Shown one piece after another: positions 35,131 to 48,082 of a DNA stretch of 64,000 nucleotides. The stretch spans positions 124,001 to 188,000 of the forward strand of contig BQMF02000217.1 of assembly GCA_027922465.2 (NCBI GenBank). Direction: 5' to 3'. A model generated the notes under the pieces. The model was not told where the DNA came from, made no database searches, and saw only the letters and a list, made by a program, of their open reading frames with translations. The position numbers and the translations under genes were made by a program. Positions within the stretch are counted from its first letter, which is position 1, and every line of letters begins with the position of its first letter. Source of the stretch: Turritopsis dohrnii (taxonomy: Eukaryota; Cnidaria; Hydrozoa; Anthoathecata; Oceaniidae).

Positions 35131-37715
35131 TCAGGGCGCAGACCACTCTCCTTTGCTTGATAGCACCATGACTAAGGCGGCTAAATCCATCTTTTTCTTT
35201 GGTTTTAAAAGACCTTCTTCTTTCAGTCTGGCAATCGCACCAGACCAAGAATTTCGTTTTTCCAGCTTCGATGATAGTGGAGGTAATTTACCAGCACGCG
35301 TACCGTGAGCTCCGTTCAAAAGTCTTTTGTTTTTAGTCGTACCGTTAGACGTGGCAGTCCCATTTTTTTCTTGCTTTGGAGCGACTTTGTTTCGTTTCTT
35401 TGGCTTTTCTTCTTTCTCAGTTATTGTCTTTTGACCTAAAAACGTATTTGCGTGCTCTGCCACCTTGATCTTCTTCTTGGGTGGCAAAGATATTCTCGCT
35501 TTAGCGTAACTATAGTAAATTGAAAAATTCGTCGCCACGACGGAGACGGGTAATGCGACCATCAATAAACCACATATAGCACACATTATCCCAATAATTT
35601 GTCCCAACAAACTCTCTGGAGACATATCGCCATAGCCTACCTAGATAAAACTATCAGGCAATGAAATACACGACAGGTAGACAACATCATGAATATCCAG
35701 AAACAGGGAATCAACATCGAATCGAATAGTACGTTCAACAGAGTGAATTAAAATTGCGATCTTCAAAAAGTCACTCCTTCGCAGTGGTTATTCAATAAAT
35801 TTCCCCACTGGGATGAGCCGCTGACATGAAAGTATGTATTGACTTTTGATCACGTTAATGACGTCAGTGTTAAGAAAAACTTTTAGTTGACTTTTATCTC
35901 CGTCATATTTAATTTACAGTTATCTCTGTAGTTCAGTGTTAACTCCGTAATACAAGCAACACAAGTAACACAAGCAACACTAGACAGAATTTAACTGCAA
36001 GTTTACACCATTAACCTCTAATTTGAAAATCAAGAAATTTGTTTTGTAGACAGGATCTAAGGCTGGATCTAGCACCCAAACTTCGCCAATGCCACTTTAA
36101 GAATAAACGGTTTAGCGATTTTTACGAGTGAATTAGAGAGAGCTTTTGGTTCGACTACAAGTGTGCTCATACCGCCAATACTCTTAAATTCACAAGAAAA
36201 GTTAGCTCTTCATCCTAGAGGGGTTTTTTAAAAGGAGTGGAGATTTTAAACATCTTACCGTTGTCATAGTGATAAAAGACCACCATAAGCAGTGTGGGAT
36301 AGATCGAAATGCTGTTCCAGCCACTTTTCCTTCCGTATAAAAACTAGCATAAGCAAATATAGTTGCCAACAAAGCCATAAGGAACACAAGTAGTGAGAGT
36401 TCGGGCAGACTTTCTTTTAAGGTATTCGATAACACTTGGAGCGTATAGTTATAGCGAAACGACCGAAAGACTTTCACAATACGAAATATAGCCAGTATAT
36501 CTGTATAGCTTGAATATGTCTTGTTATTTATCAAGAATTCTAAGTATATCGGGATCATGCTCATGATATCGACAAAGTTCAAACGATCCTTTACAAATTC
36601 TTTCTTGTGTAAGCACAGGATGAAACGTAAGATAAATTCAAGTGTGAAATAGAAGGTGATGACGTATTCCACCATTTTGATGGCTTTAAGAGTTTGTTGC
36701 CCGCTTACTTTGACGCTGTCCATCGAAGATAGAATTGGTAGAAGAATATAAATGAATAAGAAAAAGTAGCCAATTCTTGAATGGAGCTAAAACATATAGA
36801 AGATGCTTCAGTCAGTTTCTCGAAGTTTCTCAGTACTTAAGCTTATTATAACCCATACGGTTGGTTCTTTTAACTGCCCCAATTTACGACTATGTAGAGA
36901 TACGTCCCAGCAAACACAAAAACGTCTTCAAAGCGTTACACATTTCAACCAAATAAACACGTATTAAAGACGTCCTTTTGGTATCTTGAAAGACGTCTTG
37001 AAGACGTTTTTGTGTTTGCTGGGATATAGCTTTGGTCTAAGTTCCCCACGTATGTATCAGTCTAATAGGTTGATTGAGCTTTAACTCTTCGAAGTGGAGT
37101 ATCGAGAAACAATTAAAATGGGACTCGTAGACACATTATTAAAGTCGTTTTACCCAAAACTCATTTTATCCAAAATTTGACAATACAGAAAGTGATAGTT
37201 ACCATTGCGAATTTTGAAGAATAAGCATCATCCATAAATTTCCATAATTTTATTCGAATCCTGTGCAATTTACCGTGTGTCTCATCGTCATCATCGTCGT
37301 CTTCATCTTCATCATCTTTAAATAATGGCCCTTTAAAACCTTTCAGTTTGGCATCTTTATCTCGGTTTTGTGTGTAACCTTCCCAACAACAGCTGACCAT
37401 TTGAGCTTCATCAATACCCCAGAACTTCAATTCGAATTCAAATACCGACCCACAAATATTAGCCGGGTAGTGGAGTTGCCCAGTTCGGAAATAGTTCAAG
37501 ATTGCTTCAAAACAAGTCGGGTTTCTGTCGAAGAAAAACTCATCCTTTTCGCTATCATAAGCTGGTGAATGCTTCAGGATCTGGTAATTTTCTGAAATCC
37601 AGGAAAGTCTACTTCCTGGAATTGCCCTGAGTGTGCTCACAAACGTCTCGTGACGTTGTCCCCCAATATTGAATATAAGTCTTGCGTTTCTGTGTGGTTC
37701 TGTCCCATCCCCCAT
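35131..37715 (-). CDS. Voltage-gated K+ channel, Shaw/Kv3-like, 3 exons, 516 aa
   Basis: Exons 37715-37203, 36786-36259 and 35640-35131; all introns are GT-AG in phase 0. Start at MGDGTEPH, the first ATG before the T1 fold. The T1 domain (about residues 12-115) has the full H-X5-C-X20-CC zinc motif (HYPANIC ... SCC) of Kv2/3/4 families, and FFFDRNP. An acidic tract (KDDEDEDDDDDDE) follows. S1 IGYFFLFIYILLPIL, S2 VEYVITFYFTLEFILRFI and S3 NFVDIMSMIPIYLEFL are clear. S4 reads TDILAIFRIVKVFRSFRY. Pore helix and filter FITMTTVGYGDMSPES: the TVGYGD codons span the last splice junction. S6 ends MVALPVSVVATNF, then the Kv3-like YYSYAKARISLPPKKK. The basic C-terminal tail is species-specific. Odd points: R1 and R2 of S4 are replaced by D and A, and the PVP hinge is PVS. 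Confidence 0.95.
35758..35817. repeat. CCAGTGGG-type MITE, half copy in a potassium-channel intron
   Basis: CAAAAAGTCACTCCTTCGCAGTGG ... TTTCCCCACTGGG is one arm of the family, located in the intron between channel exons 2 and 3. Confidence 0.5.
36906..37023. repeat. CCCAGCAAACAC fold-back MITE in potassium-channel intron 1
   Basis: CCCAGCAAACACAAAAACGT continues into CTTCAA at 36906-36931, exactly complemented at 36998-37023. The inner part repeats AAGACGTC. The 118-bp element sits in the 416-bp intron between exons 1 and 2. Confidence 0.85.
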
Positions 37716-40700
37716 ATTTGAAAAGGGGAATGTCTTGTGTGGTGATAGGGGCAAATTCTTTACGTCCTTGTATCTAATGGCAACAATAACACATAAAATA
37801 GAAAGTCTTGAACATATAGATTTACAAGAATAATAGATGTGCTTCTTTTATAACATGGAAGCCGTAAAGAGCTGTTTATTGAACACATGGAACATATCTC
37901 AACCTGATCTCTCAAATGAATTAATACAAAACAATTGAATTTGGTCTGAAGCAAACTTTTATCATGTATGTTTTAGAGAGTGTCAAGAAAGAAAAAATGC
38001 GATACTGATCCATTCACTCCATTCATTCATTCCAATAGATTTTTTTATAAATTACATCCTTACATACATAGCCTCGCTTCAAAGTTTAATAATCGCTATT
38101 CACTTAAGCTTAATACAAGAATCTCGTCGTGTAAGTAATATCCAGATTAAAAACAAGGCGATGGAAATTGTCGATTAATTACACTAAAAAAATGGATAAG
38201 TGTAAACAGAGTATGGTTGACGAATTCCCTGTTTACATTATGAAATTGTTGTATTTTAATCGTTTAGTACATAATTTCAAAATTTTTCATAGCTTAAAAT
38301 AATCCAAGCAAATGTGTTTTCCATAAATCTTCATTAAAACTGGCAACCCACGATATGCTGCTGGCATTTGCAACAAAATATTGTCGATACACACATGCAG
38401 GGGAGGTGTTTTCCTGGAGTTCTGTGTGAGTTTTACTCTCCACACTTCTTTTGTGAGATTAGTTTAAATCTTTTATGGAATTGACACAACTGAAATGAAA
38501 AATGTGCAAATCGTTTTCGAAATTCTAGAGCAGACGTTAAAAAATACTATAAAGAAGAAAGTGAGAAATCAAAACAATCAAACATATCTGGCGAAAAAAA
38601 TTATTTTTCACCTATTGTTGAAGGTGAATTTGTGAGGATGACATATATTCAGTTTTTTCGAAAACTTTCGCCCCGGAAATGTTTTTCTGTGATCTGATTG
38701 GTCAGCACAGTCGAGAACGTTTTACTGAGCCAATCAGATTACTGGATTTCTTTTTTCTTATTTTGTTTTTCTGAAAATGGCCATGCATATTATTTGAGCG
38801 AAAACAAAAATCGTTATACAAGTAACAAAAGGATTGTCTTTGATTTCTCTACATCATATGCAATTAGTTAATTCTAGATTTTCTGGTTAGCAATCACGTG
38901 AGTTGTGATTTAGAGAAAAACAGAATGGTCAAACATCCCATCACATTTTTGTTCGTAAACGATTCTAATTAAATCCAAGTGAGTGTATTGTGTCCCCTCA
39001 TAAGATGATATGAGACGAACTTTAGAAACAAGAGATTTGTTTTTATTACTTCACTCAATTGAAATCTCTCGAAGTTTCTCGAAGTCCTCGTCATCTTTTG
39101 GATGTTTTAGGCCCCTTTTTTGGTCCTTTTTTAAGGTAACAGAAGAAGACAAACCACACAACAAGCTGAAAAATATCTGATATGTGATAGAGATGGCATA
39201 GAGATGTTCGGTTAAAATTGTGTATACAAACGAAGTATTCAAATCTGAATATATCAAAAAGGTTAGCATAGGGGCGTTTATTTGAGAGGGGCGTTTAGTC
39301 AAGAATTTAAGATGTTCTGTAAATTACATCATAACAGGTTTCGAATGGTTTGTAAGTTGAGAAATTTTCAAAATTCCTTTGCTTTACAAAAGGAAAACAT
39401 TGGAGGGAATAAATTACTCAATGGATTCTTTTACCAAACTTAAGCACGTCAAAATTTGTTGAGATTAGAAACAAGGCTCTGACGTGATTTTCAAAATGGT
39501 GTACATGGTTGTGTTTTTTCTGCTGAGTCAGGTGTGACAGTCAATGATCGTAACGTAAACCTATACCCATCTGTATAGGAAAAGGAAGGTGCATTTGTAG
39601 TTGGATAAAACATATTTTTTTACATGTCAGTAGGAGAAAGAATGTTTGTCATTATGTTGCCTAGGTGATCAAACTCGACGTCAATGTGCAGAACGATGAA
39701 ACAAAATACACAGGTTTTGTAAATACGCTGATTACAACAAAACGCGAAAACACACATTCCAGTTAGCAGATGAAATTTTCGCTTCAGTAGTATAAAAATT
39801 CTGGTTTAAGGCCACTACACAGGTTAGAAATCAGGAATTATGTATTTTGTAATATGTCTAATGAATAAGGTATATGAAAAAACGTTTATTTTTGTACAAT
39901 CGTTACCTTGATATCCCAAAGCAAATTAACAAAGTTTTACCACAAAGTATTGAAAAACTAAGACGTTAGATGTATGTTAGAACGCATAAACACGAGGAAT
40001 CACAGTTAACCACATCCTGACAATTTCTTATGTAGTGTTACTTCTCTGAAGCAAAATTGAAAAATACAATAATAGAGAGAAAGCTTAAGTTGAAAAAACC
40101 ATTGGTTTGATGAGCAAATACAACGCTTTGTAGAAAGTGATGGATACAAGATACATATTATAGAGAGCAAATAATAAAATGTTATCAAATCTTTCACAGC
40201 ATACTTTTATCACCAAATTTCCAATTTCCAAAGATCTTCATGAGAATTTATTTTATGCAACTCATATGCGGATTCATATTTTTCTATCTTCAAGATATGA
40301 GATTGAGGCAGATTGATCACCAGTATCAAGTTTTCTTTTGCATAGCAACGTGTTGAAACCAAACAAGGAGATCTTGTTATCTAGCGTTCTATTCAAATCA
40401 TGTAATCCTCTGAAATCCCTCTCCCTTGCAAATGACTCAAAACTAAATCCGCAATTTCAGAAAACATCGAAAACGTGTTTAGAACCCTCCAAAGGAACGA
40501 TTTACATCGACAAAATTATCCTAGGTGATCTGAACAACACACGTGCTTGAAATCCAAAGGAATTAACCGTACAAACGAAAAAATCTCAGCGGATCCTCTA
40601 AAAAACGTTCTTTCTCATTTTGGGGTATGACATTAATTTATTATCAGATTACTAGATGTTTGATTGGTTGGTCACACGATCTTATCTGTACTTTTAATTG

Positions 40701-41169
40701 GTTTATGCTGATCACAAAACATATTATAATGTTTCGAATCTTTAGGGAAACACTTGCAATGATGCAGCTCATGTGATATGGTTTACTTGCAGACCTGGTT
40801 AGCTTTTAAACGATGCCACAAAAAATTTGAGAAATAATTCTGTTGTATCATACTCACTGAATAAAGGTTCACCAAAGTTTTGTTACGTAATGTTGAAGGA
40901 TTAAGAGATTTAATGTTTTTTACGTGACCGATGAGACTGGTGCTAATTTTTCTCTGTTTTGTTACAAGCTCTGACGTCAACATCGCGACATGGAATTACA
41001 TTATTGGCGAGCTCTAAAACGAAGTCACAAATTTGTAATTTAAACAAAAAGATTGAAGCAAGAATGTTTTGGGATGACAGGTGGATTCTATTGCCAATTG
41101 AAAGAATGAAGACATGAAGATTATATTGTTAAAGTCTTGCATCTTCTTCTGATGCATGACGGGCATACG

Positions 41170-41334
41170 CTGCATAAACAATATGTACAATCGAACCTCT
41201 ATAACTAGAACCCTCTCTAATTCGAACGAATTGCATGGTTCCTTCACCCAGTAAACGAACTTTCATAATTCGAACTTTCCATAAATCGAACATTTTCTTT
41301 GATGTTCGAATTAGAGAGAGTTTACTGTAAATAT
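41170..41334. repeat. Pogo/Tigger-like MITE with TCGAACCTCT ends
   Basis: AATCGAACCTCTATAACTAG and TCTAATTCGAACGAATT at the left; GTTCGAATTAGAGAGAGTTT ACTGTA at the right. A related copy is at 49212-49362 and a decayed one near 51780-51905. Confidence 0.6.
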
Positions 41335-41344
41335 CATAATATTG

Positions 41345-41466
41345 TCAACCTCGAACCCAGGGTCTCTTGCCTTTTCGATATAGAATATAGCGGCGAAGAA
41401 GAAAAAGAAAAATTCTTCGCCGCTATCCGTTTATCAAAAAGGCAAGAGACCCTGGGTTCGAGGTTG
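41345..41466. repeat. CCCAGGGT fold-back, copy 4 (best preserved)
   Basis: CAACCTCGAACCCAGGGTCT and AGACCCTGGGTTCGAGGTTG are exact complements. The inner arms GGCGAAGAA / TTCTTCGCC also pair, so nearly the whole 122 bp folds. A degenerate half copy follows at 41547-41598. Confidence 0.85.
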
Positions 41467-41710
41467 ATAATATTGTACTTGCGTATTATTAAACCTGAAA
41501 GCAATATGAGAAAATATTCTTGATTTTTAATTTTCTTCTTTTCCAACCTCGTACCCAGGATTTCTTGGCTATTCTTAACCTCGGATTCAAGATTGAATAT
41601 TTCATTTTATAATGTTGTTGTTTTTTCTCGAGACCAGCCAATAAAAACCTTTATCATTCTTCATTGCGTAAGTAAAACATTAGAACCGAGACGAGATCTG
41701 CTGTGGCGTA

Positions 41711-41855
41711 AAAAAAGGTCTACCTTATCGGGGATAATTTCAGCGGGAAAATTTACATCGGCGAAAATTTTTCGTCGGGGAAAATTTTCGTCACGAAGGA
41801 AAAATTTCGTCACTTTTCCCCGATGAAATTATCCCCGATAAGGTAGACCTTTTTT
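41711..41855. mobile_element. 145-bp MITE with 30-bp inverted ends (TTATCGGGGATAAT)
   Basis: AAAAAAGGTCTACCTTATCG continues into GGGATAATTT and is mirrored by AAATTATCCCCGATAAGGTA GACCTTTTTT. The interior CACTTTTCCCCGA motif and the CCCCGATAAGGTA end relate it to the 8196-8966 element. Confidence 0.85.
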
Positions 41856-42267
41856 ATCACGTTAGTAAGCATCCCTCCGTCAAAATCACTCGATTAAAAT
41901 CACTCGATTAAAATTTATTTGAATCGCACTCTATACACTCTCTATAAGAATATACTTTACAAGAATATTCAGGCTCAGATTGGTTCTAAAATTTGAAAAT
42001 ATTGTAAGAATATAGTTCAGGCTCAATGTTTGGAAAATAGTTAGTGTTGGGTAGAGCATTTTACTCAACAGCTGATCTAGAGGGTAGTCGCAGATTGTGG
42101 AGAAGTGTATTAACATAATTCCGTCGCTGCTACTTGTACATTTTCTGTTATACAAAAATAGAAGCGATTATCTTTGACATATCTTTAACATATAGTTTTC
42201 TGTGATTTCCGTTGTCTGTTAATTATAGAGTAGGTTTATGTGGCAGGATTCAAACATTACATTAAGA

Positions 42268-42360
42268 TGGTGAAAACACTTATAAAAGTATTTGGGCAAA
42301 TGAGGCTAAGCCAGCCCGAACCTTACCCTCATTGGCCCAGACACATTTCGCAAGGTTTAC
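42268..42360 (+). repeat. Second copy of the 26640-26730 repeat
   Basis: Colinear with the copy at 26640. Here it continues into CGCAAGGTTTACACCGTAA, so the family may be longer than the shared part. It sits in the intergenic region between the potassium channel and XPO5. Confidence 0.55.
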
Positions 42361-42629
42361 ACCGTAAAGTCTTGTATTTGAATCCCGTCCCATGAACTGT
42401 ATGAAGCTGTTTTCTCTTATTTAGCAATTATTATGTTGACAGTATTATAGCTTTAATTTTTAGTATTCTTATGAAAAAGAGGATGTAATTTTAACTATTT
42501 ACGAAAAGCAGTGTTAAAATAATAGATCAAAATAAGAAAAAATATTGAGAGAACTAAATAAACACAAGACATATACAGGAATGGAGGAAATAAGATCTCA
42601 AAAGAAGTCGTTATGAGGGAGGGTGCATC

Positions 42630-42980
42630 TTAAAGATAATGAAAGATAATCATAAGGTCGAGAAAAAAGTTTGTCAACAATTTTCTTGTGAGATAATCTC
42701 CATGAGAGGAACAATCATTTGTTTGCTTTGTTTTAGGGCTATTGAACAGCAGAGGGTTGCACTATGCTGATATCAGAATAATTGGAAAATGGTCTGGGAG
42801 CGAGCAGTTTTGTAATATTAAAACAGAGGTCAAACCAAGTAAACAAATGATCGGCATGGAAATTATATGTCATAGCAAACTGGTGACACACTTTTTTCTC
42901 GACCTTATAATTATCTTTCATTATCTCACTCGTATAGACTTCTTTTGAAACCTCATTATCTTGAAAGTTCATTATCTTTA
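42630..42980. mobile_element. MITE with TTAAAGATAATGAA ends, copy 1
   Basis: TTAAAGATAATGAAAGATA at the left and TTCATTATCTTTAACTAA at the right. The internal segment GGGTTGCACTATGCTGATAT and GGAAAATGGTCTGG recurs, inverted, at 52040-52229. Confidence 0.7.
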
Positions 42981-44550
42981 ACTAAATATTACAGAAAAGG
43001 AGACATTTAAAAACAAAAACAGCACAAACAAAAACAAACAAAAACAAACAAACAAACAAAAAAATTCCGTCTAGTCAAAGGGGATATTTCTATGACCAAA
43101 TACGATGTTCGCCACTAACCTTAACAACAGATCTCTAAGTGTCATTGTAGTTGACTCCGCTCAAAATCCGTCGCTTCCCATAGACGCCACTGCAGTAGGT
43201 CACGTTAAAAAAAACCTGTCGTTTTCTATCTGACGTTGTAGGAGGTCGCTTTTTAAAATCCGTCGTTTTCTACGTATGACACTACCAGAAACAGTCGGTC
43301 TTCCGCACGCATCTAATAAATTATATTTATTCACTCCGTTGTCATGTTTACTTCTCTCATTTATTATTCCTCGAAAACCAAAAAGGTTTCCATTCGAATT
43401 CAATACTTCCATTCCCTTTAACCTTGTTTTTATTGATTTGGTAGGTTTTAAAAGCATGCATATTTTAAATTCATAACAAACGGCGTGAGGAATTCGAAAC
43501 CATCAAACAAACAAATCTTTTGAATAAACTTAGATAACTTTTGGAATTCGGAAGGTAGCAGGAGGGAGAGAATCGTGTTAAATGCATCAACGGACCTCAA
43601 GTCCATGTTTTAGTTGAATTTAGTGACTGCTATGAAATTCAAAATTTGGTAAGAGCTTACTTTATTTTGTTCTCCTTCATAAATAATCTTGATAAAGCGA
43701 CGCAAGATTTTGGTACTTAATGAAACAATATCAAATGATTTATTAAATTGGTTTTGAGAAGAAGGATGGTTCAAGAAGCGTCGTCTACACTCTCGAAGCT
43801 TTTATGATGTTCACCCGAACAACCAGTAAGGCTCATTTCATATTCCTTTTATTATCTATGTTGAGAATTTCCTTTCATGTACCTCCATTCATTATTAAAA
43901 CTCTCTCCCTGTAAGTTTCTAATATTAAACTCATAGGTTACCATAGAAACCAAGGTTGCTAATATATATGAATGAAATTCGTTTTAATGTCTGTAGGTAG
44001 ACGTCCGTGGATATTTCAGAAACCAAACAGAAAAGATATACACGCCCTTCCAAACAGAAAAGATATACACACCCTTTTTCGATTTTATTGTTTTTTAGGT
44101 TAGACATTTTTGAATTTAGTTTTGTTAATCATTCGCTAAAATTTGCATAGCAAATGTTTACTCCCCTTATGGGTACTTTTGTAATTATGGGCGTGAGAAG
44201 GCGTTTGTTGGAAGGGAGATGACAGAGGGTGGGAGGGTGGGAAATTTTTGTGCTTATATGGAAGTTAAGTTTTATGAAAAATTATTTCATCTAGATGACA
44301 GTTCTGTGTAAAAGTTACACGACTGACGATGATGCAAAGATGGATCGAAGTTTCTTAAGAGCGTGTGACCGTAAAAACTACTGTCTTCTTTTCTTTAAAT
44401 CCATGGTCATACTAACCGAGGAGGTTGTGGAGCATTAGATAGATGGTAGTGATTGCGACTCAATCATAAGTATTAAAACGTTGCTCCACTTGGTTTTTAA
44501 AATCTAATCCACCTTACAAGCGAAGCACATAGAGCTCTATAGTAGAATAT

Positions 44551-44682
44551 AATGACCCCTTAGAATATTTTCACCCTCCGTGGTTTACGCTTATGACTAA
44601 CCCTTACCCTGACAATAACAAAGAAAACCAAACAAGACATAAGCGTAAACCACGGGGGTGAAAATATTCTAAGGGGTCATTA
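44551..44682. mobile_element. 132-bp fold-back MITE, about 44-bp arms
   Basis: AATGACCCCTTAGAATATTT continues to CCGTGGTTTACGCTTATG; the right arm CATAAGCGTAAACCACGG ... AAATATTCTAAGGGGTCATT pairs with it almost without mismatch. Loop about 44 bp. Confidence 0.85.
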
Positions 44683-45287
44683 TTTTCTCGTGTTCACTGT
44701 AGGCTACATGTTGTCGTCCATAAGCAGAATCACCCTCATCAACTTAACTGCGATAGAATTCGCGTATACTTTGAATACATACATCGTCGTCATACCTACT
44801 ACTATCATTTCACCACAAACTGCTGAACACCATGTGTAGAAACAACACGCTCCTATCCATCATTTATGCATTTTAGCAGCTTTCATTTTGGGTAGTAATG
44901 ACGTTTGTGTATTGGTGACAAGAAGTGTTGTTAGGGCTGTAATCATAGGTAACTTATGAAGGGATTGATAGAAGTGTTGAACTGTTCGATTTATGATCCT
45001 GTTAAATGGTTTATGCCAACATTCATAAGTACCAAAAAGTTCAACTCCTTAAAAAACTAAAAAAACAGTAGGGGTTTACACTTTCTGTTTTATTCCCGAC
45101 AATAAACCAACAGAATTACAACAGATTTTTATCTGGACCCGTACGGCCATGATGGAATGACAAAGCGAACTATCCACTAATTCATTGAAGGTGGAATACA
45201 GAGGTTATAAGTATGACTTACATAAGCATGTTATGCAAATCCCAAGGCTGAACAAATATCGCAAAATACTGCATCGTGCAGCGATGA

Positions 45288-45345
45288 CGTAGTGGTTAGA
45301 ACCTTTGAGTGCGACCGCTGCGACCCGTGTTCGAGTCCAGTCATG
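45288..45345 (+). repeat. tRNA-like SINE head
   Basis: TGACGTAGTGGTTAGAAC (A-box-like) and GTGTTCGAGTCCAG (B-box-like). The sequence after it (to about 45560) is likely SINE body, but no second copy was found to prove its length. Confidence 0.5.
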
Positions 45346-45955
45346 TCGTATCTCGATGCTCCACTACCTCGATGCGCTTACTTACTATTTCCGGGGTGGA
45401 AAGCGAAAGGGAAGGAGTTTCACACATTAGGACATTTGGTAGTCCAATGAATCTAATTTAGGGATCAAGCTGGAAAATCATATTGGTAGACGCTTATGTT
45501 CAATTGAAGCATAAGGGGTTTTCCTGTAACCTTGATTCATCTACAATCCTGGACAAAAATAGTGGCAAAACTTTAAGTTGGAGCTTGAATTTCCCCTCTG
45601 CCCCAACATAAATGTTGGACAGGTGTTGTGGCTGTCCTTATGGGTACAGCACAATATCGATTGTTTATTTCTTTTTCACTTTTACCAGATATTTTCGTCC
45701 AAGATTGTAGATTGTGTTAGGGTTAAGGGAGATTTTTGAAATTAAAACACATCGAATAGTTCACTTATAACTTATTCTTCAATTGAAGTTTTTCATTCAT
45801 TTTTAGTCTTCATTTATTCTGACATTTTTTACCCCAACGACGGATTCATGTGGATTCCAAATTGGACGCCTATACGCTATCAAAAGCACTATGCAAGCTC
45901 TTCCTTTCAGTTTGGTAAGACCAACCATGCTGCATCAAATTGTGTGACGTCCATA

Positions 45956-48082
45956 TCAAGTACCATCGTCATCAAAGAACTGACACAAGCCACTATCCGA
46001 GTCTTGTTCATCAAGTATAGATTTCTTTTGCTTTAGCCTCGGTGCCAGAGGAGGTAGATCATCGATTTTAATGTTATGTTTGTGAAGTTGACTGACAGTT
46101 TTCTAAGAAGAAAAAGAAGAAAAAGGAAAATAGAGTAACAAAACTCACTTCTTCCTCGAAAAGAAAATTGATAGTAATTAGAAAGTGCTTTTTATTTCTT
46201 CATTCAATTTTAAAAAAGGCTACAGTAGAACCTTCAATTAGCGAACACTCTAAAAGGCGGACACCTCTGATTAGCGGACAAAATATTTTGCACGGATTGG
46301 TCAAAAACCTATTTTTTTCCCTCCAATTAGCGGACATCGAGGGTAAAACTGGTTTCAGACATGAAAATACAAGTAGTGAGTGTTTTTAAACCATCTATTT
46401 CAAACATTTTTTTGTTTTGTTTTGAATTCGTACCAAAATGATGATGATGAAAAAGTTTTGGATGAAGAGTTTAAAGCCTTGTTTGATGAACTTGCTGATT
46501 CATCAATAACAAAAGAGAAATATATCGATTTTGATATCGAAGTGTGCACTTCATACCCCGAGATAAATTTCGATGAAGTTGACTGGAAAGTAAGCTCCGT
46601 GAATAAATGTGTTAGCGAGTATTTAAATAAAGAGTCTGGAAATGAAGAAAACCCAGAGTCTGACCCAGAAAGCAAAGATGAAGTTCAAGAAATTGAACCG
46701 GAGGAAATTACACCACACGATGCTCTGATTTTCATCGACAAGTTGATTAATTTAAAAGAACTTAATGATAATGAAAGGTCTACTCTATCTTCGCTAAAAG
46801 ACAGACTTGAGGTTGTCAGAATTAACAACAAAAAACAAAAAACAATCAAGTATTTTTTAAACAATAAAAGTACCGATTTCAGGTCATAACGCTTTCTTTT
46901 TCTTTTCTGATGTTGATTTTGTTATTTTTAGTATTTTTTGACTTTTCTTGTACGATTCACAAAAAGTAGTTTGTTGTCTTTAAATAATTTTTCTCGTGTC
47001 CTTTCATGTTCCTGTGTCTTTAGGAAAATGCCTAAGACCGTAATTTTATGTTTGCGACACCCTAGTACGGTTTTATTCTGAGATTTGAGCCCGAAATTCA
47101 AAACCCTCCAAAAGGCGGACACCTCTAATTAGCGGACACTGATCCGTTTCCCCGATGGTGTCCGCTAATTAGAGGTTCCACTACTATTGTGCATTTACTT
47201 TGATCACGTGATAAATTATAACCAATCCACAATAGCTATCATGTGATCAGAATGAGTTCACAAGAAACTCTCTTCATAAAACTAGGAACGATGAGATGAA
47301 CGATACGCTTTCAGGCTAGTAGCATTCCTCATGACTTTGGTAACACTATGTTTTAGTCCAATCAGTATATGCACTCTTGGTGCTCGGTAACTTCTATTAA
47401 TTTTGAACTCCTTGCAAAATGATTAGTAGAATTTTTTGTTGTTGTACATACAACAACATATCTGTCGAAAGGTCTTATAAGCCATAAACAAAGCATAAAT
47501 TGAGACTTAAACTCAATGACCCAAACAACATTTACAAGGTTTTACACCATAACTTTTTTGGTCGTCTCGAACAGTCAGACAGATAAACAATAGGTAAATT
47601 AGGTCAAAACACCGTGTTTAAAGAAAAGTCATCATGATAAGCCTATTTACTCCTCAAGAAATATAGTAAAAACTTCTTACCCCAAAAGCTCCTTGTAAGA
47701 GCTTCCGAAACTTCTTTTTCTTCTGTGCGTCGGTCATCGGTTCTGTGCTTGCGAAAACGCTCAGGTCAAACGCCTACATACAGAAAACATAATTCAAGAG
47801 GTAGCTCCCATTGTAAAAAAGGAATTATTGGATTATTGTACCAAAAACATAAACGGCTTGGTAAGGATAGTGCGTTTAAGAAAGAATACACCTTTAAAAA
47901 AAGTCGAGCGTTACATTTTCTGAAACTTTCACACCTAGCTAGAGTCAATGCCTATTCAATTTAAATAAATATTAGCGTGATCTGTGCAGTGTGTTTGAGG
48001 TGGATTACCATACAGGTCAGATGAGATGATATACTCCAATCCAAAGTAGGGCGGAACGGGCGGAACGCTCTCAAGAAGCGAA
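45956..48082 (-). CDS. XPO5: XPO5 last three exons
   Basis: 48082-48009 reads RFLRAFRPFRPTLDW (human YEALRPRYLEI). 47773-47681 reads AFDLSVFAST...DAQKKKKFRKLLQGAFG (human LDQFDCKLLN...DKRRKDQFKRLIAGCIG). 46102-45956 ends KKSILDEQDSDSGLCQFFDD plus two residues (human KPMLETEVLDNDGGGLATIFEP) and stops with TGA at 45958-45956. In the first of these exons a different frame is also open (LESVPPVPPYFGLEY); it was rejected because it does not close with the next exon. Confidence 0.88.

Larger units (their letters stand above)
37716..45955. other. 8-kb spacer between the potassium channel and XPO5, no gene recognised
   Basis: Only mobile-element traces were found: fold-backs at 41345-41466 and 44551-44682, MITEs at 41170-41334, 41711-41855 and 42630-42980, a repeat at 42268-42360, a tRNA-like SINE head at 45288-45345, and an AAAC-rich simple repeat near 43000-43065. 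The stretches 37760-39040, 39310-41160 and 43500-44540 show nothing I can support. Confidence 0.6.

Noticed and set aside
35012..35248. 78-codon minus-strand frame overlapping the channel C terminus
   Set aside because: Shadow of channel exon 3 in another frame; the YYSYAKARI frame is the real one.
39051..39302. 84-codon minus-strand open frame ending GLKHPKDDEDFEKLREISIE with AATAAA close after the stop
   Set aside because: The C-terminal part looks coding-like, but there is no acceptor with a good tract, no ATG, no upstream exon and no family match.
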